Assembly: GCA_903910745.1 (NCBI GenBank)
Contig: CAIWAO010000066.1
Span: forward strand, 34,125 to 98,124
Length of the DNA: 64,000 nt
From: an uncultured Burkholderiales bacterium
GTDB taxonomy: Bacteria > Pseudomonadota > Gammaproteobacteria > Burkholderiales > Burkholderiaceae_C
Reading direction: 5' to 3'
Positions 1-11,102 of the stretch are shown here, in pieces. Below the pieces are notes generated by a model. That model made no database searches. It was not told the origin of the DNA and worked only from the letters and a program-made list of their open reading frames with translations. A program made the translations under genes and the position numbers. Numbering within the stretch: the stretch's first letter is position 1; each line of letters opens with the position of its first letter.

Positions 1-569
1 TAGTTCCCTATTACAACAAGCCAACTCAAGAGGGGCAATACTTGCACTTTAAGAGTATCGCAGAGGCTGTTGATTTGCCAACAGTTTTGTACAACGTGCC
101 TGGACGCACCGTTGCGGACTTGCAGCATGACACGGTTATTCGTTTATCCAAGGTCCCTGGGATAGTTGGTATTAAGGAAGCAACAGGTAACATCGAGCGT
201 GCACAGTGGTTGATCAAGGATTTACCTGCAAGTTTTAGTGTTTACTCTGGGGACGACCCAACTGCTGTAGCATTAATGCTTTGCGGTGGAAAGGGAAATG
301 TAAGCGTAAGCGCTAACATTGCACCTAAGTTAATGCATGAGTTATGTGTGGCAGCGATGGCAGGTGACGTGAAAAAAGCGATGCAAATTCAGTTTCAGCT
401 ATTACCCATCCACAAAAATCTCTTTGTTGAGGCAAATCCGATTCCCCTTAAGTGGGCAATGTCCAAGATGGGGCTTTGCAAGAGCACTATGCGGTTGCCC
501 ATGACACAACTAACGCCAGCGCTTGAGGGTGTTGTTCAAGCGGCACTGAAGGCCAGTGGATTGATTTGA
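1..569 (+). CDS. dapA: 4-hydroxy-tetrahydrodipicolinate synthase, C-terminal part
   Basis: DapA condenses pyruvate with aspartate semialdehyde in the lysine/diaminopimelate pathway, in the cytoplasm. Only the C-terminal two thirds is visible; the reading frame is open from base 3 and the true start lies outside the window. The first visible codons encode VPYYNKP, which contains the conserved active-site tyrosine, and GIKEATGN (codon at 174-176 for Lys) is the Schiff-base lysine motif. The C-terminal segment NPIPLKW is also typical of the family. bamC follows 50 bases downstream, as is common in betaproteobacteria, so the two are probably co-transcribed. Identification is firm. Confidence 0.95.
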   Translation, partial: VPYYNKPTQEGQYLHFKSIAEAVDLPTVLYNVPGRTVADLQHDTVIRLSKVPGIVGIKEATGNIERAQWLIKDLPASFSVYSGDDPTAVALMLCGGKGNVSVSANIAPKLMHELCVAAMAGDVKKAMQIQFQLLPIHKNLFVEANPIPLKWAMSKMGLCKSTMRLPMTQLTPALEGVVQAALKASGLI

Positions 570-581
570 ATCTAAGCTAAA

Positions 582-614
582 AAGTCAAACATAAGTCAAA
601 TATAAGCCAAGGAA
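582..614 (+). repeat. three 11-bp tandem units between dapA and bamC
   Basis: Units AAGTCAAACAT, AAGTCAAATAT and AAGCCAAGGAA lie head to tail; the last one runs into the bamC ribosome binding site (AAGGA). Probably small-scale slippage; no function is evident. Confidence 0.5.
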
Positions 615-619
615 TTTAC

Positions 620-1762
620 TTGAAAACGTTTTCTCAACCCGGCTCGAAACCAACCTCCTCCTTAATCGGTGGCTTTGGTTTGATCATTGCAACCTTAACC
701 CTCATTACCCTAACAGGTTGTGAGTCCACCACCTTCAACGGTAACAAGGTTGATTACAAATCATCATCCGAAGTTAAGAGTACGCCCCTTGATGTGCCGC
801 CCGATTTGTCTCAATTACCTAACAATGCAAGGTACGCTGTACCAGGCGGTATCAGTGCTAAAGGCATGGGCGCAAATCAAATTAGCGCTATCAACAAGGT
901 AAGCCCATCAAGCATAGGAGATATTTCTATTGCTAGAGATGGTGGTCAACGTTGGTTGGTTGTCAAACGCAGTTCAGATCAAGTTTGGCCTTTGGTTCGT
1001 GCTTTTTGGTTAGAGAACGGATTTATTTACACAACGGACAGCAAAGAGCTGGGAATACTGGAGACGGATTGGGCTGAAAACCAAGCTAACTTCCCACAAG
1101 ACTTCCTTCGTCGTCAATTGGGTAAAGTCATCAACACAATTTCATCTACAGGTTTAAGAGATCGTTACAGAACTAGGATTGAATCTACTGGTCCTGATAG
1201 CTGCGAGATATACATTGCTCAACGCGGAATTTCTGAAGAGTACTCAGATGCAGCAAAGATCACAACGACTTGGAAGCCTCGTCCCAATGATGCTGAGTTA
1301 GAAAACGAGTTCCTTCGCAAGATGATGGTCAAGCTTGGTACTTCGGCTGAATTTGCAGCCAAAACAGTTGAATCCGTTACCGCAGTAGCCGCTAACTCCT
1401 CAAAGTTGACAACAGTAAACGGTGCACCAGTGGTTGAACTGACCCAAGGATTTGACAGTGCTTGGAGAAGACTGGGTGTTGCGCTAGACCGGGGAGGCTT
1501 TACCGTTGAGGACCGCGACCGCAAAGCAGGCCTTTATTTCGTGCGCTTTGTAGACAAACCCAAACCCAAAGATGAACTTCCTTGGTACAAAAGCATCTTT
1601 ACACCTTCAGTTGCGACCCCTGTCGGACCTCAAAAATACCGTCTAAAGTTAGTTGGTCAAAACGACACTTCTAAAGTCAGTATTTTGAATAACGCCGGCG
1701 ACCCTGATACAAGTGAGATTGCTAAGAAAATTGCAGCTATTTTGGTTGATGAGTTGAAATAA
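620..1762 (+). CDS. bamC: outer membrane protein assembly factor BamC (lipoprotein)
   Basis: BamC is a lipoprotein of the BAM complex that inserts beta-barrel proteins into the outer membrane. The 380-residue product starts with a signal peptide (hydrophobic residues about 15-31) ending in the lipobox LTGC, so Cys34 would be lipidated. The segment after the lipobox contains VDYKS, matching the unstructured BamD-binding start of BamC, and two helix-grip-like domains follow. The start is TTG, chosen because AAGGA lies about seven bases upstream. The position after dapA is the usual one for this gene, which supports the assignment despite low sequence conservation in the family. Confidence 0.88.
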   Translation: MKTFSQPGSKPTSSLIGGFGLIIATLTLITLTGCESTTFNGNKVDYKSSSEVKSTPLDVPPDLSQLPNNARYAVPGGISAKGMGANQISAINKVSPSSIGDISIARDGGQRWLVVKRSSDQVWPLVRAFWLENGFIYTTDSKELGILETDWAENQANFPQDFLRRQLGKVINTISSTGLRDRYRTRIESTGPDSCEIYIAQRGISEEYSDAAKITTTWKPRPNDAELENEFLRKMMVKLGTSAEFAAKTVESVTAVAANSSKLTTVNGAPVVELTQGFDSAWRRLGVALDRGGFTVEDRDRKAGLYFVRFVDKPKPKDELPWYKSIFTPSVATPVGPQKYRLKLVGQNDTSKVSILNNAGDPDTSEIAKKIAAILVDELK

Positions 1763-1794
1763 AAAACATTTCAACCTTTCCAACCTAATTTACA

Positions 1795-2583
1795 GTGCTT
1801 AGATTTAAGAACCTCGGTAGCGGAAGCACTGGAAATGCATCTGTCGTTGAGGCTCAGTGCGGACTTCAAACTACTCGAATGCTCGTTGACTGCGGTCTTG
1901 GCTTGAAAGAGTTAGAGCGCAGATTGATACAAGCAGATCTTTGTCTTGCAGATTTAGACGCACTTTTTATAACTCACGAACATATTGACCATGTGGGTCA
2001 TACTAAAAGAGTAGCAAGCTCGTTAGGTATCCCTGTGTGGATGAGTCAAGGAACTTGGTTGGCATGCAATGGGTTGGACTGGGGCCTAAGCGAGTCTCAA
2101 ATTAACGTTGCCAGAGATACCCAACCGATAGAGATTGGTGGTCTACAAGTAACTCCCTTCACAGTTCCTCATGATGCAAGAGAGCCCTTGCAGGTCCGCT
2201 TCTCTGATGGATCTGTGAGCCTTGGAATACTGACTGATTTGGGTCATGCAAGCGCCCATGTTGTCCAGCAACTCAAAGGGTGCAATGCCCTTATGCTTGA
2301 GACCAATCACGACTCTGAATTACTCAAAGCCTCTGGATACCCGCAGTTTCTAAAGGACCGTATATCCGGTCCGTTTGGACACCTCTCTAACGATGCGGCG
2401 TGTGAGCTCGCAAGTCAACTCAACCATGTAAGTCTTAATACAGTTTTAGCTGCTCATTTAAGCGAGCGCAACAACAGCCCAGATATTGTCCTCAGCTGTT
2501 TAAGCCGTGCTCTGGGTTGCAGTGAGGATGACCTACTCGTTGCGGCTCCTGATACGGGTTCACCTTGGCTCAATATTCAGTAA
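1795..2583 (+). CDS. MBL-fold metallohydrolase (YycJ/WalJ-like)
   Basis: This 262-residue protein has the metallo-beta-lactamase fold signature: the N-terminal strand with LGSGSTGN and the metal motif HEHIDH at residues 61-66, plus later metal ligands in VPHD (about residue 126) and a TDLGH segment. It resembles YycJ/WalJ-type hydrolases, some of which act as DNA exonucleases; the substrate here cannot be read from sequence. GTG is the only sensible start because the conserved first strand begins immediately. It follows bamC by 32 bases and is followed by a strong intrinsic terminator, so it is probably the last gene of the dapA-bamC transcript. Confidence 0.85.
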   Translation: MLRFKNLGSGSTGNASVVEAQCGLQTTRMLVDCGLGLKELERRLIQADLCLADLDALFITHEHIDHVGHTKRVASSLGIPVWMSQGTWLACNGLDWGLSESQINVARDTQPIEIGGLQVTPFTVPHDAREPLQVRFSDGSVSLGILTDLGHASAHVVQQLKGCNALMLETNHDSELLKASGYPQFLKDRISGPFGHLSNDAACELASQLNHVSLNTVLAAHLSERNNSPDIVLSCLSRALGCSEDDLLVAAPDTGSPWLNIQ

Positions 2584-2653
2584 AAACCAAGACAGCACCT
2601 TAGGCCATTAGTAATAAATCTTTAAGGGCCTCTTAAATATCAGCTCGACAAAG

Positions 2654-2681
2654 CAAAACACCCTCCGAAGAGGGTGTTTTG
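2654..2681. terminator. bidirectional intrinsic terminator
   Basis: A perfect 12-bp stem (CAAAACACCCTC with its complement) encloses a 4-base loop. It reads CGAA on the plus strand and TTCG on the minus strand, so the minus transcript has the very stable C(UUCG)G tetraloop. A-run and T-run flank both sides, so it can end both the MBL-fold gene (plus) and the small lipoprotein gene (minus). Confidence 0.8.
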
Positions 2682-2748
2682 TATAGACCAGGGAGAAAAT
2701 AATTTTTTTGAAACTATTCCTAGCCCTGAAATCTACCAGAAGTACGAA

Positions 2749-2937
2749 TTACTTCTTCTCAGGAGCAGCTGGAGCTGCTGCAGGAGCTGCTGCGTCGGCT
2801 GCAGGAGCTGCTGGTGCTGCTGCAGGAGCTGCAGGAGCTTCAGCTGCAGGAGCTGCAGGTGCAGGAGGAGCTTCTTTTTTGCCACAAGCAACTAAAGCAA
2901 TAGCTAACAAGCTTGCCAAGAGGAGCGATTTTTTCAT
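2749..2937 (-). CDS. small Ala/Pro-rich lipoprotein
   Basis: A 62-residue product. It has a clear lipoprotein signal: MKKSLLLASLLAIALVAC, with the lipobox ALVAC and Cys18, followed by GKKE and a low-complexity tail built almost only of Ala, Pro and a few Glu/Asp, ending in PEKK. The ATG at 2937 is chosen over an upstream in-frame start because AAGGA precedes it by about seven bases and it begins the signal peptide directly. Function is unknown; small lipoproteins with such tails recur in Burkholderiales. The tail is encoded by GCT/GCA-type repeats, which create long spurious frames on the plus strand. It has a leader of about 100 bases and ends at the bidirectional terminator. Confidence 0.8.
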   Translation of the reverse strand: MKKSLLLASLLAIALVACGKKEAPPAPAAPAAEAPAAPAAAPAAPAADAAAPAAAPAAPEKK

Positions 2938-2992
2938 TTCGTATTTCCTTAAAATAATATTTGGAGAAGAAAAATTTAAAAGCGTCACAGAA

Positions 2993-3045
2993 ATCTGCGA
3001 CTGAGCAGATGGACACTAATCCCTTCAACTCAGACTGTTATTATA
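2993..3045 (-). promoter_or_regulatory. candidate promoter -10 and leader hairpin of the small lipoprotein gene
   Basis: On the minus strand a perfect TATAAT occupies 3045-3040, about 100 bases upstream of the lipoprotein start; no good -35 is visible at 16-18 bp. The leader contains a 6-bp inverted repeat, ATCTGC-GACTGA-GCAGAT (2993-3010). Confidence 0.35.
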
Positions 3046-3127
3046 GGGTAATTCCCAAAACCATATTGATAAGTTTCACTTAAATGTTCAATAATCAAAA
3101 TTAATGCTTATTTCTTCAAAAAAAACT

Positions 3128-4285
3128 TTACAAAGAATGTGCCCAACCTGCATCTAACCAATTGCCAATTAAATCAATGGCATCCTCTGAGGACTTGGAT
3201 AATTCTTCTTTAGTAAGGGTGCGCTGATTGGCTAAAAGTCTCAAAAGAGTCTTATCGTTAGCTGTTGCTCGCCACCCCTCACCGTTGATAAAAATGTAAT
3301 GCTCATCAAATAGCATTTTAGTTTGATCATCTAATCTGATTCCTGTTGGAAATGGGTGTGATCCCTTCCTACGTTTGGAGCTCTGAAGACGGCTTGACTG
3401 AAACCAAACGTGATCTTTTGGCTCACTCAAAATCTCCCCTAGCAACCTTGCAAAAACACTCGGTTGCTCGATCGTTTTTGCAAGAGCCTTCATCGCAAAA
3501 TATTGCAAATCCTCAGGGATCTTGGCAGGAGCATTAACCGCACTTTGTTTGGGATCGCCATAAAGCTCGGAGCCAATTAATTCATTTGCCTCGTCACTAA
3601 GTCTTAATAGTAATTCCCTGGCTAACTCGTCACTCTTTGGAGCTCTGAAACCAACTGAATATGTCATGCATTCCCCCACGGCAATGCCGTCGTGAGCATA
3701 TTTTGGAGGTAAATAAAGCATATCCCCCGGATCCAAGACGTATTCTTTTTGATGTACGAAGTGACTTAAAATTTTTAGAGGAGTGTCATCTCTCAGTGTT
3801 AAATCTTTTTGTTTGCCTATTCTCCACAAGCGCTGTCCACTGGCTTGAATCAGAAATACATCGTAACTGTCGTAATGCGGCCCCACTCCGCCGCGATGTG
3901 TGGCATAACTAATCATTAAATCATCAAGCCTAGCATCAGGGATGAAACGAAATTCTCTGAGTAACTTGGCTGCTTCAGCATTTATTAAATCCACTCCCTG
4001 TACCAACAGCGTCCAAGCCTCTTTGGTAAATGCGGGCTTATCCCGGCCCTTGATGGGGCCGTTTTTAACGCTCCAATGCGTTTGTTTGTCCAAATTTTGC
4101 AACTCTATGAGTCTAGACTGAACCTCATCGCTTGCGGCTAGCTCAAACAATTGGGCGCGACTCAATACGGGCTTAAAATCCTTGAATGCGCCTTTGATCA
4201 ACAAAGGCTTCTTTTGCCAGTACTCCGCCATGAACTCTTTGGGACTCAATCCTCCAAGCATTGGAGTTGGTTGGTTTATTTGCAT
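3128..4285 (-). CDS. roxA: JmjC-domain ribosomal protein L16 arginine hydroxylase (RoxA/YcfD-like)
   Basis: The 385-residue protein matches the cupin/JmjC ribosomal oxygenases; Escherichia coli YcfD (373 residues) hydroxylates an arginine of ribosomal protein L16 using Fe(II) and 2-oxoglutarate. The iron-binding HxD is H137-Y-D139 in GPHYDSYDVF, the distal histidine is H198 in PPKYAHDG, and the characteristic LYLPPKYAH strand is present. The C-terminal region carries the winged-helix-like dimer part of the family. The start ATG is the only one upstream of the conserved N-terminal LGGLSPKEF segment. It is transcribed away from the slyD-like gene, with 94 bases between the two starts. Confidence 0.87.
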   Translation of the reverse strand: MQINQPTPMLGGLSPKEFMAEYWQKKPLLIKGAFKDFKPVLSRAQLFELAASDEVQSRLIELQNLDKQTHWSVKNGPIKGRDKPAFTKEAWTLLVQGVDLINAEAAKLLREFRFIPDARLDDLMISYATHRGGVGPHYDSYDVFLIQASGQRLWRIGKQKDLTLRDDTPLKILSHFVHQKEYVLDPGDMLYLPPKYAHDGIAVGECMTYSVGFRAPKSDELARELLLRLSDEANELIGSELYGDPKQSAVNAPAKIPEDLQYFAMKALAKTIEQPSVFARLLGEILSEPKDHVWFQSSRLQSSKRRKGSHPFPTGIRLDDQTKMLFDEHYIFINGEGWRATANDKTLLRLLANQRTLTKEELSKSSEDAIDLIGNWLDAGWAHSL

Positions 4286-4379
4286 AATTTTTGTTTCATT
4301 TTTTAACGTACTAAAGCTTAACTTAGTTCTTTGAATTTATTAAGACGTATTCCTTTAATTTATATTTTTTTCTTGAATC

Positions 4380-4904
4380 ATGGAAATAACATCACCCTGC
4401 GTTGTAGCACTCACCTGGACCCTCAAAGACACACTCGGGGAGCTCCTTGATGAACTCGACGAGCCTATTGAATTTTTTGTGGGCGGGGATGATCTGCTTG
4501 TAAAGATTGAGGAAGCTTTGATGGGCTACGGTGCGGGTGCAAGTCTGGACTTGCACCTTGAACCAGAAGAGGCGTTCGGGGACTATGATGAAATGCTCGT
4601 TTTTTTAGAAAAGCGCTCGCTTTTTCCAAAGGAGTTAGAAGAGGGTATGACGATAGAGGGTCATGCTCTCCCCAAAGAGTGCAACCCAGAGGCGCCCAAA
4701 GATCTTTTTTACACAGTAACTGAGATATACCCCGAACATGTGGTCATTGATGCTAACCACCCCTTAGCTGGTATTGCACTCAGAATTCACATAAAAGTTG
4801 AACACGTTAGGGGTGCCAGTCCAGAAGAGCTACAGTCAAGGAGTATGGGTAGCGGATTCTTTAAGATAATTCCAGAAGCTCCCGGTGGAACGATGTTGCA
4901 CTGA
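4380..4904 (+). CDS. slyD: FKBP-type peptidyl-prolyl isomerase, SlyD-like
   Basis: This 174-residue cytoplasmic prolyl isomerase has the split FKBP domain of SlyD: an N-terminal part (VVALTWTLKDTLGELLDE, then an acidic segment ending YGAGASLDL), the inserted insert-in-flap chaperone domain (about residues 65-120) and the C-terminal FKBP strand around DANHPLAGIALRI. NHPLAG is a family hallmark. Unlike Escherichia coli SlyD it has no His/Cys-rich metal-binding tail; it ends shortly after residue 165. It is therefore a folding helper probably without the nickel-storage role. It lies between roxA and dut, on the plus strand. Confidence 0.85.
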   Translation: MEITSPCVVALTWTLKDTLGELLDELDEPIEFFVGGDDLLVKIEEALMGYGAGASLDLHLEPEEAFGDYDEMLVFLEKRSLFPKELEEGMTIEGHALPKECNPEAPKDLFYTVTEIYPEHVVIDANHPLAGIALRIHIKVEHVRGASPEELQSRSMGSGFFKIIPEAPGGTMLH

Positions 4905-4976
4905 TCGCTTTCAAGCACTTAAAGCACTTAAAGCCAATATATTTTTTGTAGATTTTTTTAACAATTCCAACGAAAC

Positions 4977-5453
4977 ATGCAACAAATGCCTCATCAATTT
5001 GAAATCATTGTTCTGGATAAACGTTTAAACGATTGGGGACTGCCTAAATATCAAACCCAGCAGTCAGCAGGTATCGATTTAATCGCTTGCTTAAACGAGC
5101 CAATGCAAATACACCCACAGGCGCCAGCCGTCCTCATACCAACGGGAATAGCTATTCACATGAACACTGCAGGAGTCTGTTCATTTATTCTTCCTCGTTC
5201 AGGCCTTGGGCATAAAAAAGGGCTTGTCTTGGGGAACGGGACTGGGGTTATTGACGCAGACTACAAAGAGCAGTGTTTCATCAGCGTTTGGAATCGAAAC
5301 CCCGCCTCAAGTGAGCAGATCATTACGATCAATCCGGGCGAGAGGATTGCGCAAATGGTTTTTCTACCCATTATTAGACCCGAATTTAATATCGTAGATT
5401 CTTTTAGTAATGAGAGTGAGAGGAAAGGCGGATTTGGCTCAACAGGGGTCTAA
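4977..5453 (+). CDS. dut: dUTP diphosphatase
   Basis: Dut hydrolyses dUTP to dUMP and diphosphate, supplying dTMP synthesis and keeping uracil out of DNA. All five trimeric dUTPase motifs are visible in the 158-residue product: SAGIDL (30-35), PRSG (73-76), GNGTGVIDADYK (87-98), RIAQ (123-126) and the glycine-rich C-terminal KGGFGSTG (150-157) that closes over the substrate. The size equals the family norm. It runs convergently with coaBC, whose stop lies 38 bases away; the same two genes are linked in many proteobacteria, usually in the opposite arrangement of a single operon. Confidence 0.95.
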   Translation: MQQMPHQFEIIVLDKRLNDWGLPKYQTQQSAGIDLIACLNEPMQIHPQAPAVLIPTGIAIHMNTAGVCSFILPRSGLGHKKGLVLGNGTGVIDADYKEQCFISVWNRNPASSEQIITINPGERIAQMVFLPIIRPEFNIVDSFSNESERKGGFGSTGV

Positions 5454-5489
5454 CCTCTCTAGCTCTCACGGCTAAGTCGTTTCGGTATT

Positions 5490-5515
5490 TTTTAGCTAAT
5501 TCTTTTAGCTAATTC
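5490..5515. repeat. 13-bp perfect tandem duplication at the coaBC stop
   Basis: TTTTAGCTAATTC occurs twice head to tail (5490-5502 and 5503-5515). Because 13 is not a multiple of three, the second copy is read in a different frame and provides the coaBC stop codon. Confidence 0.85.
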
Positions 5516-6703
5516 CTCAACCAATTGAGTTGCCAACTCCTCTTTGCTAGCCCAGGGTAGCTCTTTTGCGCCCTCTGCGTCCACCAACAAAAGTGCATTC
5601 TCATCAAGTCCAAAAGTAGCAGGCCCTATATTAGCAACCAGCAATGGGACGCCCTTAGCAATTCTTTTCTCAACTGCAAGAGCCTGCAAATTCTCACTCT
5701 CTGCAGCAAATCCAACACAGTAAAGTGCCCCACTTTTGGCCCTACTCGTTTGAGCCACTGTTTTAAGAATATCTGGATTCTCAACTAAATCCAGTTTGGG
5801 CGGAGACTTTTCATTTTTCTTCTTTATTTTTTGATCTACTACAGAGCTAAGCTTCCAATCAGCTACAGCCGCAGTGGCAATGAAAACGTCTGCACTGTCC
5901 ACCGACTCTAAAGTAGCGGTGTACATTTGCTCAGCAGAGGTTACATCAAGGCGCTCAACCCCGTGAGGGGTCTCAAGCGAGACTGGGCCACTAATTAATT
6001 TAACTTGAGCACCTGCTCTTTGGCAAGCCCTAGCAATTGCAAAACCCATTTTGCCGCTGGACAAATTGGTGATCCCTCTGACAGGATCAATTGCTTCGTA
6101 TGTAGGTCCCGCGGTGATCAGTAGTTTTTTTCCGAGGAGTAATTTTCTTGTGAAAAATGACTCAAGTGCCTCCAAAATCTCTAAAGGCTCTAGCATTCTG
6201 CCGTCCCCTACTTCTCCACAAGCCTGTTCACCCGCCCCAACCCCTAAGACGTGCACTCCGTCTTGGGTCAATTGAGCCATATTTCTTTGGGTCGCGGGAT
6301 TGGACCACATCTCTTTGTTCATTGCGGGGGCAACGATGAGGGGAACTTTCTCGATGGGTCTTGCAAGACACATCAAACTCAGCAAATCGTCGGCACGCCC
6401 GTGTAGCAATTTCGCTACAAATTCGGCACTTGCAGGGGCAATCAAAATTGCATCGGCATCCCTGGAGAGGTTGATATGTGCCATATTATTGCTCTCCCTC
6501 GGATCCCACTGGGAGCTAAAAACTGGCCGATCAGATAAAGCCTGCATAGTGACAGGTGTGATGAACTGTGCGGCTCCCTCGGTCATAACAACCTGCACGC
6601 TTGCGCCCGCCTTAATCAGGGCACGGCAAAGCTCAGCGGCCTTATAACAAGCAATACCACCTGTTAGGCCCAAAACAAAATGTTTATTTTTCAACTGTTT
6701 CAT
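5492..6703 (-). CDS. coaBC: bifunctional phosphopantothenoylcysteine decarboxylase / phosphopantothenate-cysteine ligase
   Basis: CoaBC makes 4'-phosphopantetheine from phosphopantothenate and cysteine in coenzyme A synthesis. The N-terminal CoaC flavoprotein half begins VLGLTGGIACYKAAEL, has the catalytic histidine in NNMAHINLSRDAD, the PAMNKEMW motif and the Cys motif EQACGEVGDGRM. The CoaB half starts at LLITAGPTYEAIDPVRG and includes SSGKMGFAIA and the AAVADWK substrate loop. The ATG at 6703 gives 403 residues, near the family length; an upstream in-frame start would overlap the pyrG promoter region. The last codons lie in a 13-bp tandem duplication. It is divergent from pyrG with 74 bases between starts. 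Confidence 0.95.
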   Translation of the reverse strand: MKQLKNKHFVLGLTGGIACYKAAELCRALIKAGASVQVVMTEGAAQFITPVTMQALSDRPVFSSQWDPRESNNMAHINLSRDADAILIAPASAEFVAKLLHGRADDLLSLMCLARPIEKVPLIVAPAMNKEMWSNPATQRNMAQLTQDGVHVLGVGAGEQACGEVGDGRMLEPLEILEALESFFTRKLLLGKKLLITAGPTYEAIDPVRGITNLSSGKMGFAIARACQRAGAQVKLISGPVSLETPHGVERLDVTSAEQMYTATLESVDSADVFIATAAVADWKLSSVVDQKIKKKNEKSPPKLDLVENPDILKTVAQTSRAKSGALYCVGFAAESENLQALAVEKRIAKGVPLLVANIGPATFGLDENALLLVDAEGAKELPWASKEELATQLVEELAKRIS

Positions 6704-6705
6704 GA

Positions 6706-8489
<1,784 letters not shown>

Positions 8490-8490
<1 letters not shown>

Positions 8491-9395
8491 TGAACGAAGT
8501 GAACAACTCTTCAAAACCCAACGACGCTTTTCCAAGTATTGATCTTTGTGGATTTAAAGCTGGTTTGTCGTATCCTTTTTTCTTGATTGCGGGACCATGT
8601 GTAGTTGAATCTGAGCAACTTCAGATGGACACGGCTGGAACCCTCCAAGAGATGACGACTCAATTAGGTATTCCTTTTATCTTTAAATCAAGCTACGACA
8701 AAGCCAACCGCTCCAGTGGAACCACATTTAGGGGGCCCGGTATGGATAAGGGGCTGGAGATACTTGCAAAGGTCAAAAAAACACTCGGTGTGCCTCTTTT
8801 AACCGATGTACACGAGAGTTCTCACATTGAGCCAGTTTCTAAAGTAGTTGATGTACTGCAGACGCCTGCATTTTTGTGCAGGCAAACTGATTTTATTTAC
8901 GCTGTTGCCCAATCAGGAAAACCGGTAAATATTAAGAAGGGTCAGTTTCTGGCACCTCATGACATGAAGAACGTAATTGATAAAGCTCGACACGCAGCGC
9001 TTGAGGCAGGGCTTAGCCCAGATCGTTTCATGGCCTGTGAGAGAGGTGCAAGTTTTGGATACAACAACTTGGTCTCAGACATGAGAAGTTTAGCGATCAT
9101 GCGGGAGACTCAGGCACCGGTTGTGTTTGATGCGACTCACTCTGTTCAACTCCCTGGCGGTCAAGGCACAAGCTCTGGCGGTCAAAGAGAGATGGTTCCA
9201 GTTCTCGCTCGCGCTGCAGTTGCGGTTGGTGTTGCGGGACTCTTTATGGAGACTCATCCCAATCCTGCTCAAGCGATGAGTGATGGCCCCAACGCCGTTC
9301 CACTCAAACACATGCGAGCCTTACTAGAGACCTTACTGGAGCTTGACCGAGTGATCAAATCAGTGGGATTTCTAGAAAATCACTTCCAAGCTTAA
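8490..9395 (+). CDS. kdsA: 3-deoxy-8-phosphooctulonate synthase (KDO8P synthase)
   Basis: KdsA condenses phosphoenolpyruvate and arabinose 5-phosphate to KDO 8-phosphate, the precursor of the inner core of lipopolysaccharide. The 301-residue product contains AGPCVVES (Cys37), [27 protein letters not shown] and the GGQ-rich loop near residue 227. Having Cys rather than Asn in the first motif is the mark of the metal-dependent class, as in Aquifex, in contrast to the metal-independent Escherichia coli enzyme. The N-terminus is about 20 residues longer than usual. It overlaps the pyrG stop and is followed by eno, the conserved pyrG-kdsA-eno block. Confidence 0.95.
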
Positions 9396-9406
9396 TGAAT
9401 CCATAG

Positions 9407-9434
9407 GAGTCATTTTTTAATTTAACAATGACTC
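9407..9434 (+). promoter_or_regulatory. inverted repeat between kdsA and eno
   Basis: GAGTCATT and AATGACTC form an 8-bp perfect stem with a 12-base A/T-rich loop. No T-run follows, so it is more likely an mRNA stabilising or processing hairpin than a terminator. It sits in the 88-base gap ahead of eno. Confidence 0.4.
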
Positions 9435-9468
9435 AGGATTTAACCTGTTTTATTATCAATTTAATTAA

Positions 9469-10767
<1,299 letters not shown>

Positions 10768-10812
10768 TCTTGATAAGATACATGTCTTAAATTACTTAAC
10801 GACTCAACCTCA

Positions 10813-11085
10813 ATGCTTCGCCCTCTACCCATCATACTGATTGGATTGCTGTTTATTTTGCAAGTCCAGTTGTGGTTTGGGCGCGGCAGTATCCCAGAGG
10901 TCATGCGCCTAAGTCAGCGCCTTGAGTTACAGAACCAAAAAAATGTGAAACAAGAAGTAATCAACGAGCGGCTTCGTGCTGAGTTAACCGATTTACAAAT
11001 CGGACTCGAAATGGTTGAAGAACGCGCAAGGAGCGAGTTGGGGATGGTCAAATCAAATGAGATTTTTGTTCAAATCTCTAAATAA
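10813..11085 (+). CDS. ftsB: cell division protein FtsB
   Basis: FtsB is a small bitopic protein of the FtsQLB divisome complex. The 90-residue product has a short cytoplasmic start, one transmembrane helix (about residues 4-20, ending QLWFGRGSI) and a coiled coil (about 28-70) rich in Glu, Gln and Leu, ending with the conserved ERARSELGMVK segment. Length and position after eno are typical of the gene. Confidence 0.92.
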   Translation: MLRPLPIILIGLLFILQVQLWFGRGSIPEVMRLSQRLELQNQKNVKQEVINERLRAELTDLQIGLEMVEERARSELGMVKSNEIFVQISK

Positions 11086-11102
11086 TAAAGTCTACAAAAA
11101 AC

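Noticed and set aside
2674..3004. Two overlapping plus-strand ORFs rich in Ala/Gly or Cys/Ser
   Set aside because: They are other-frame readings of the repetitive Ala/Pro tail of the minus-strand lipoprotein and have no ribosome binding site.
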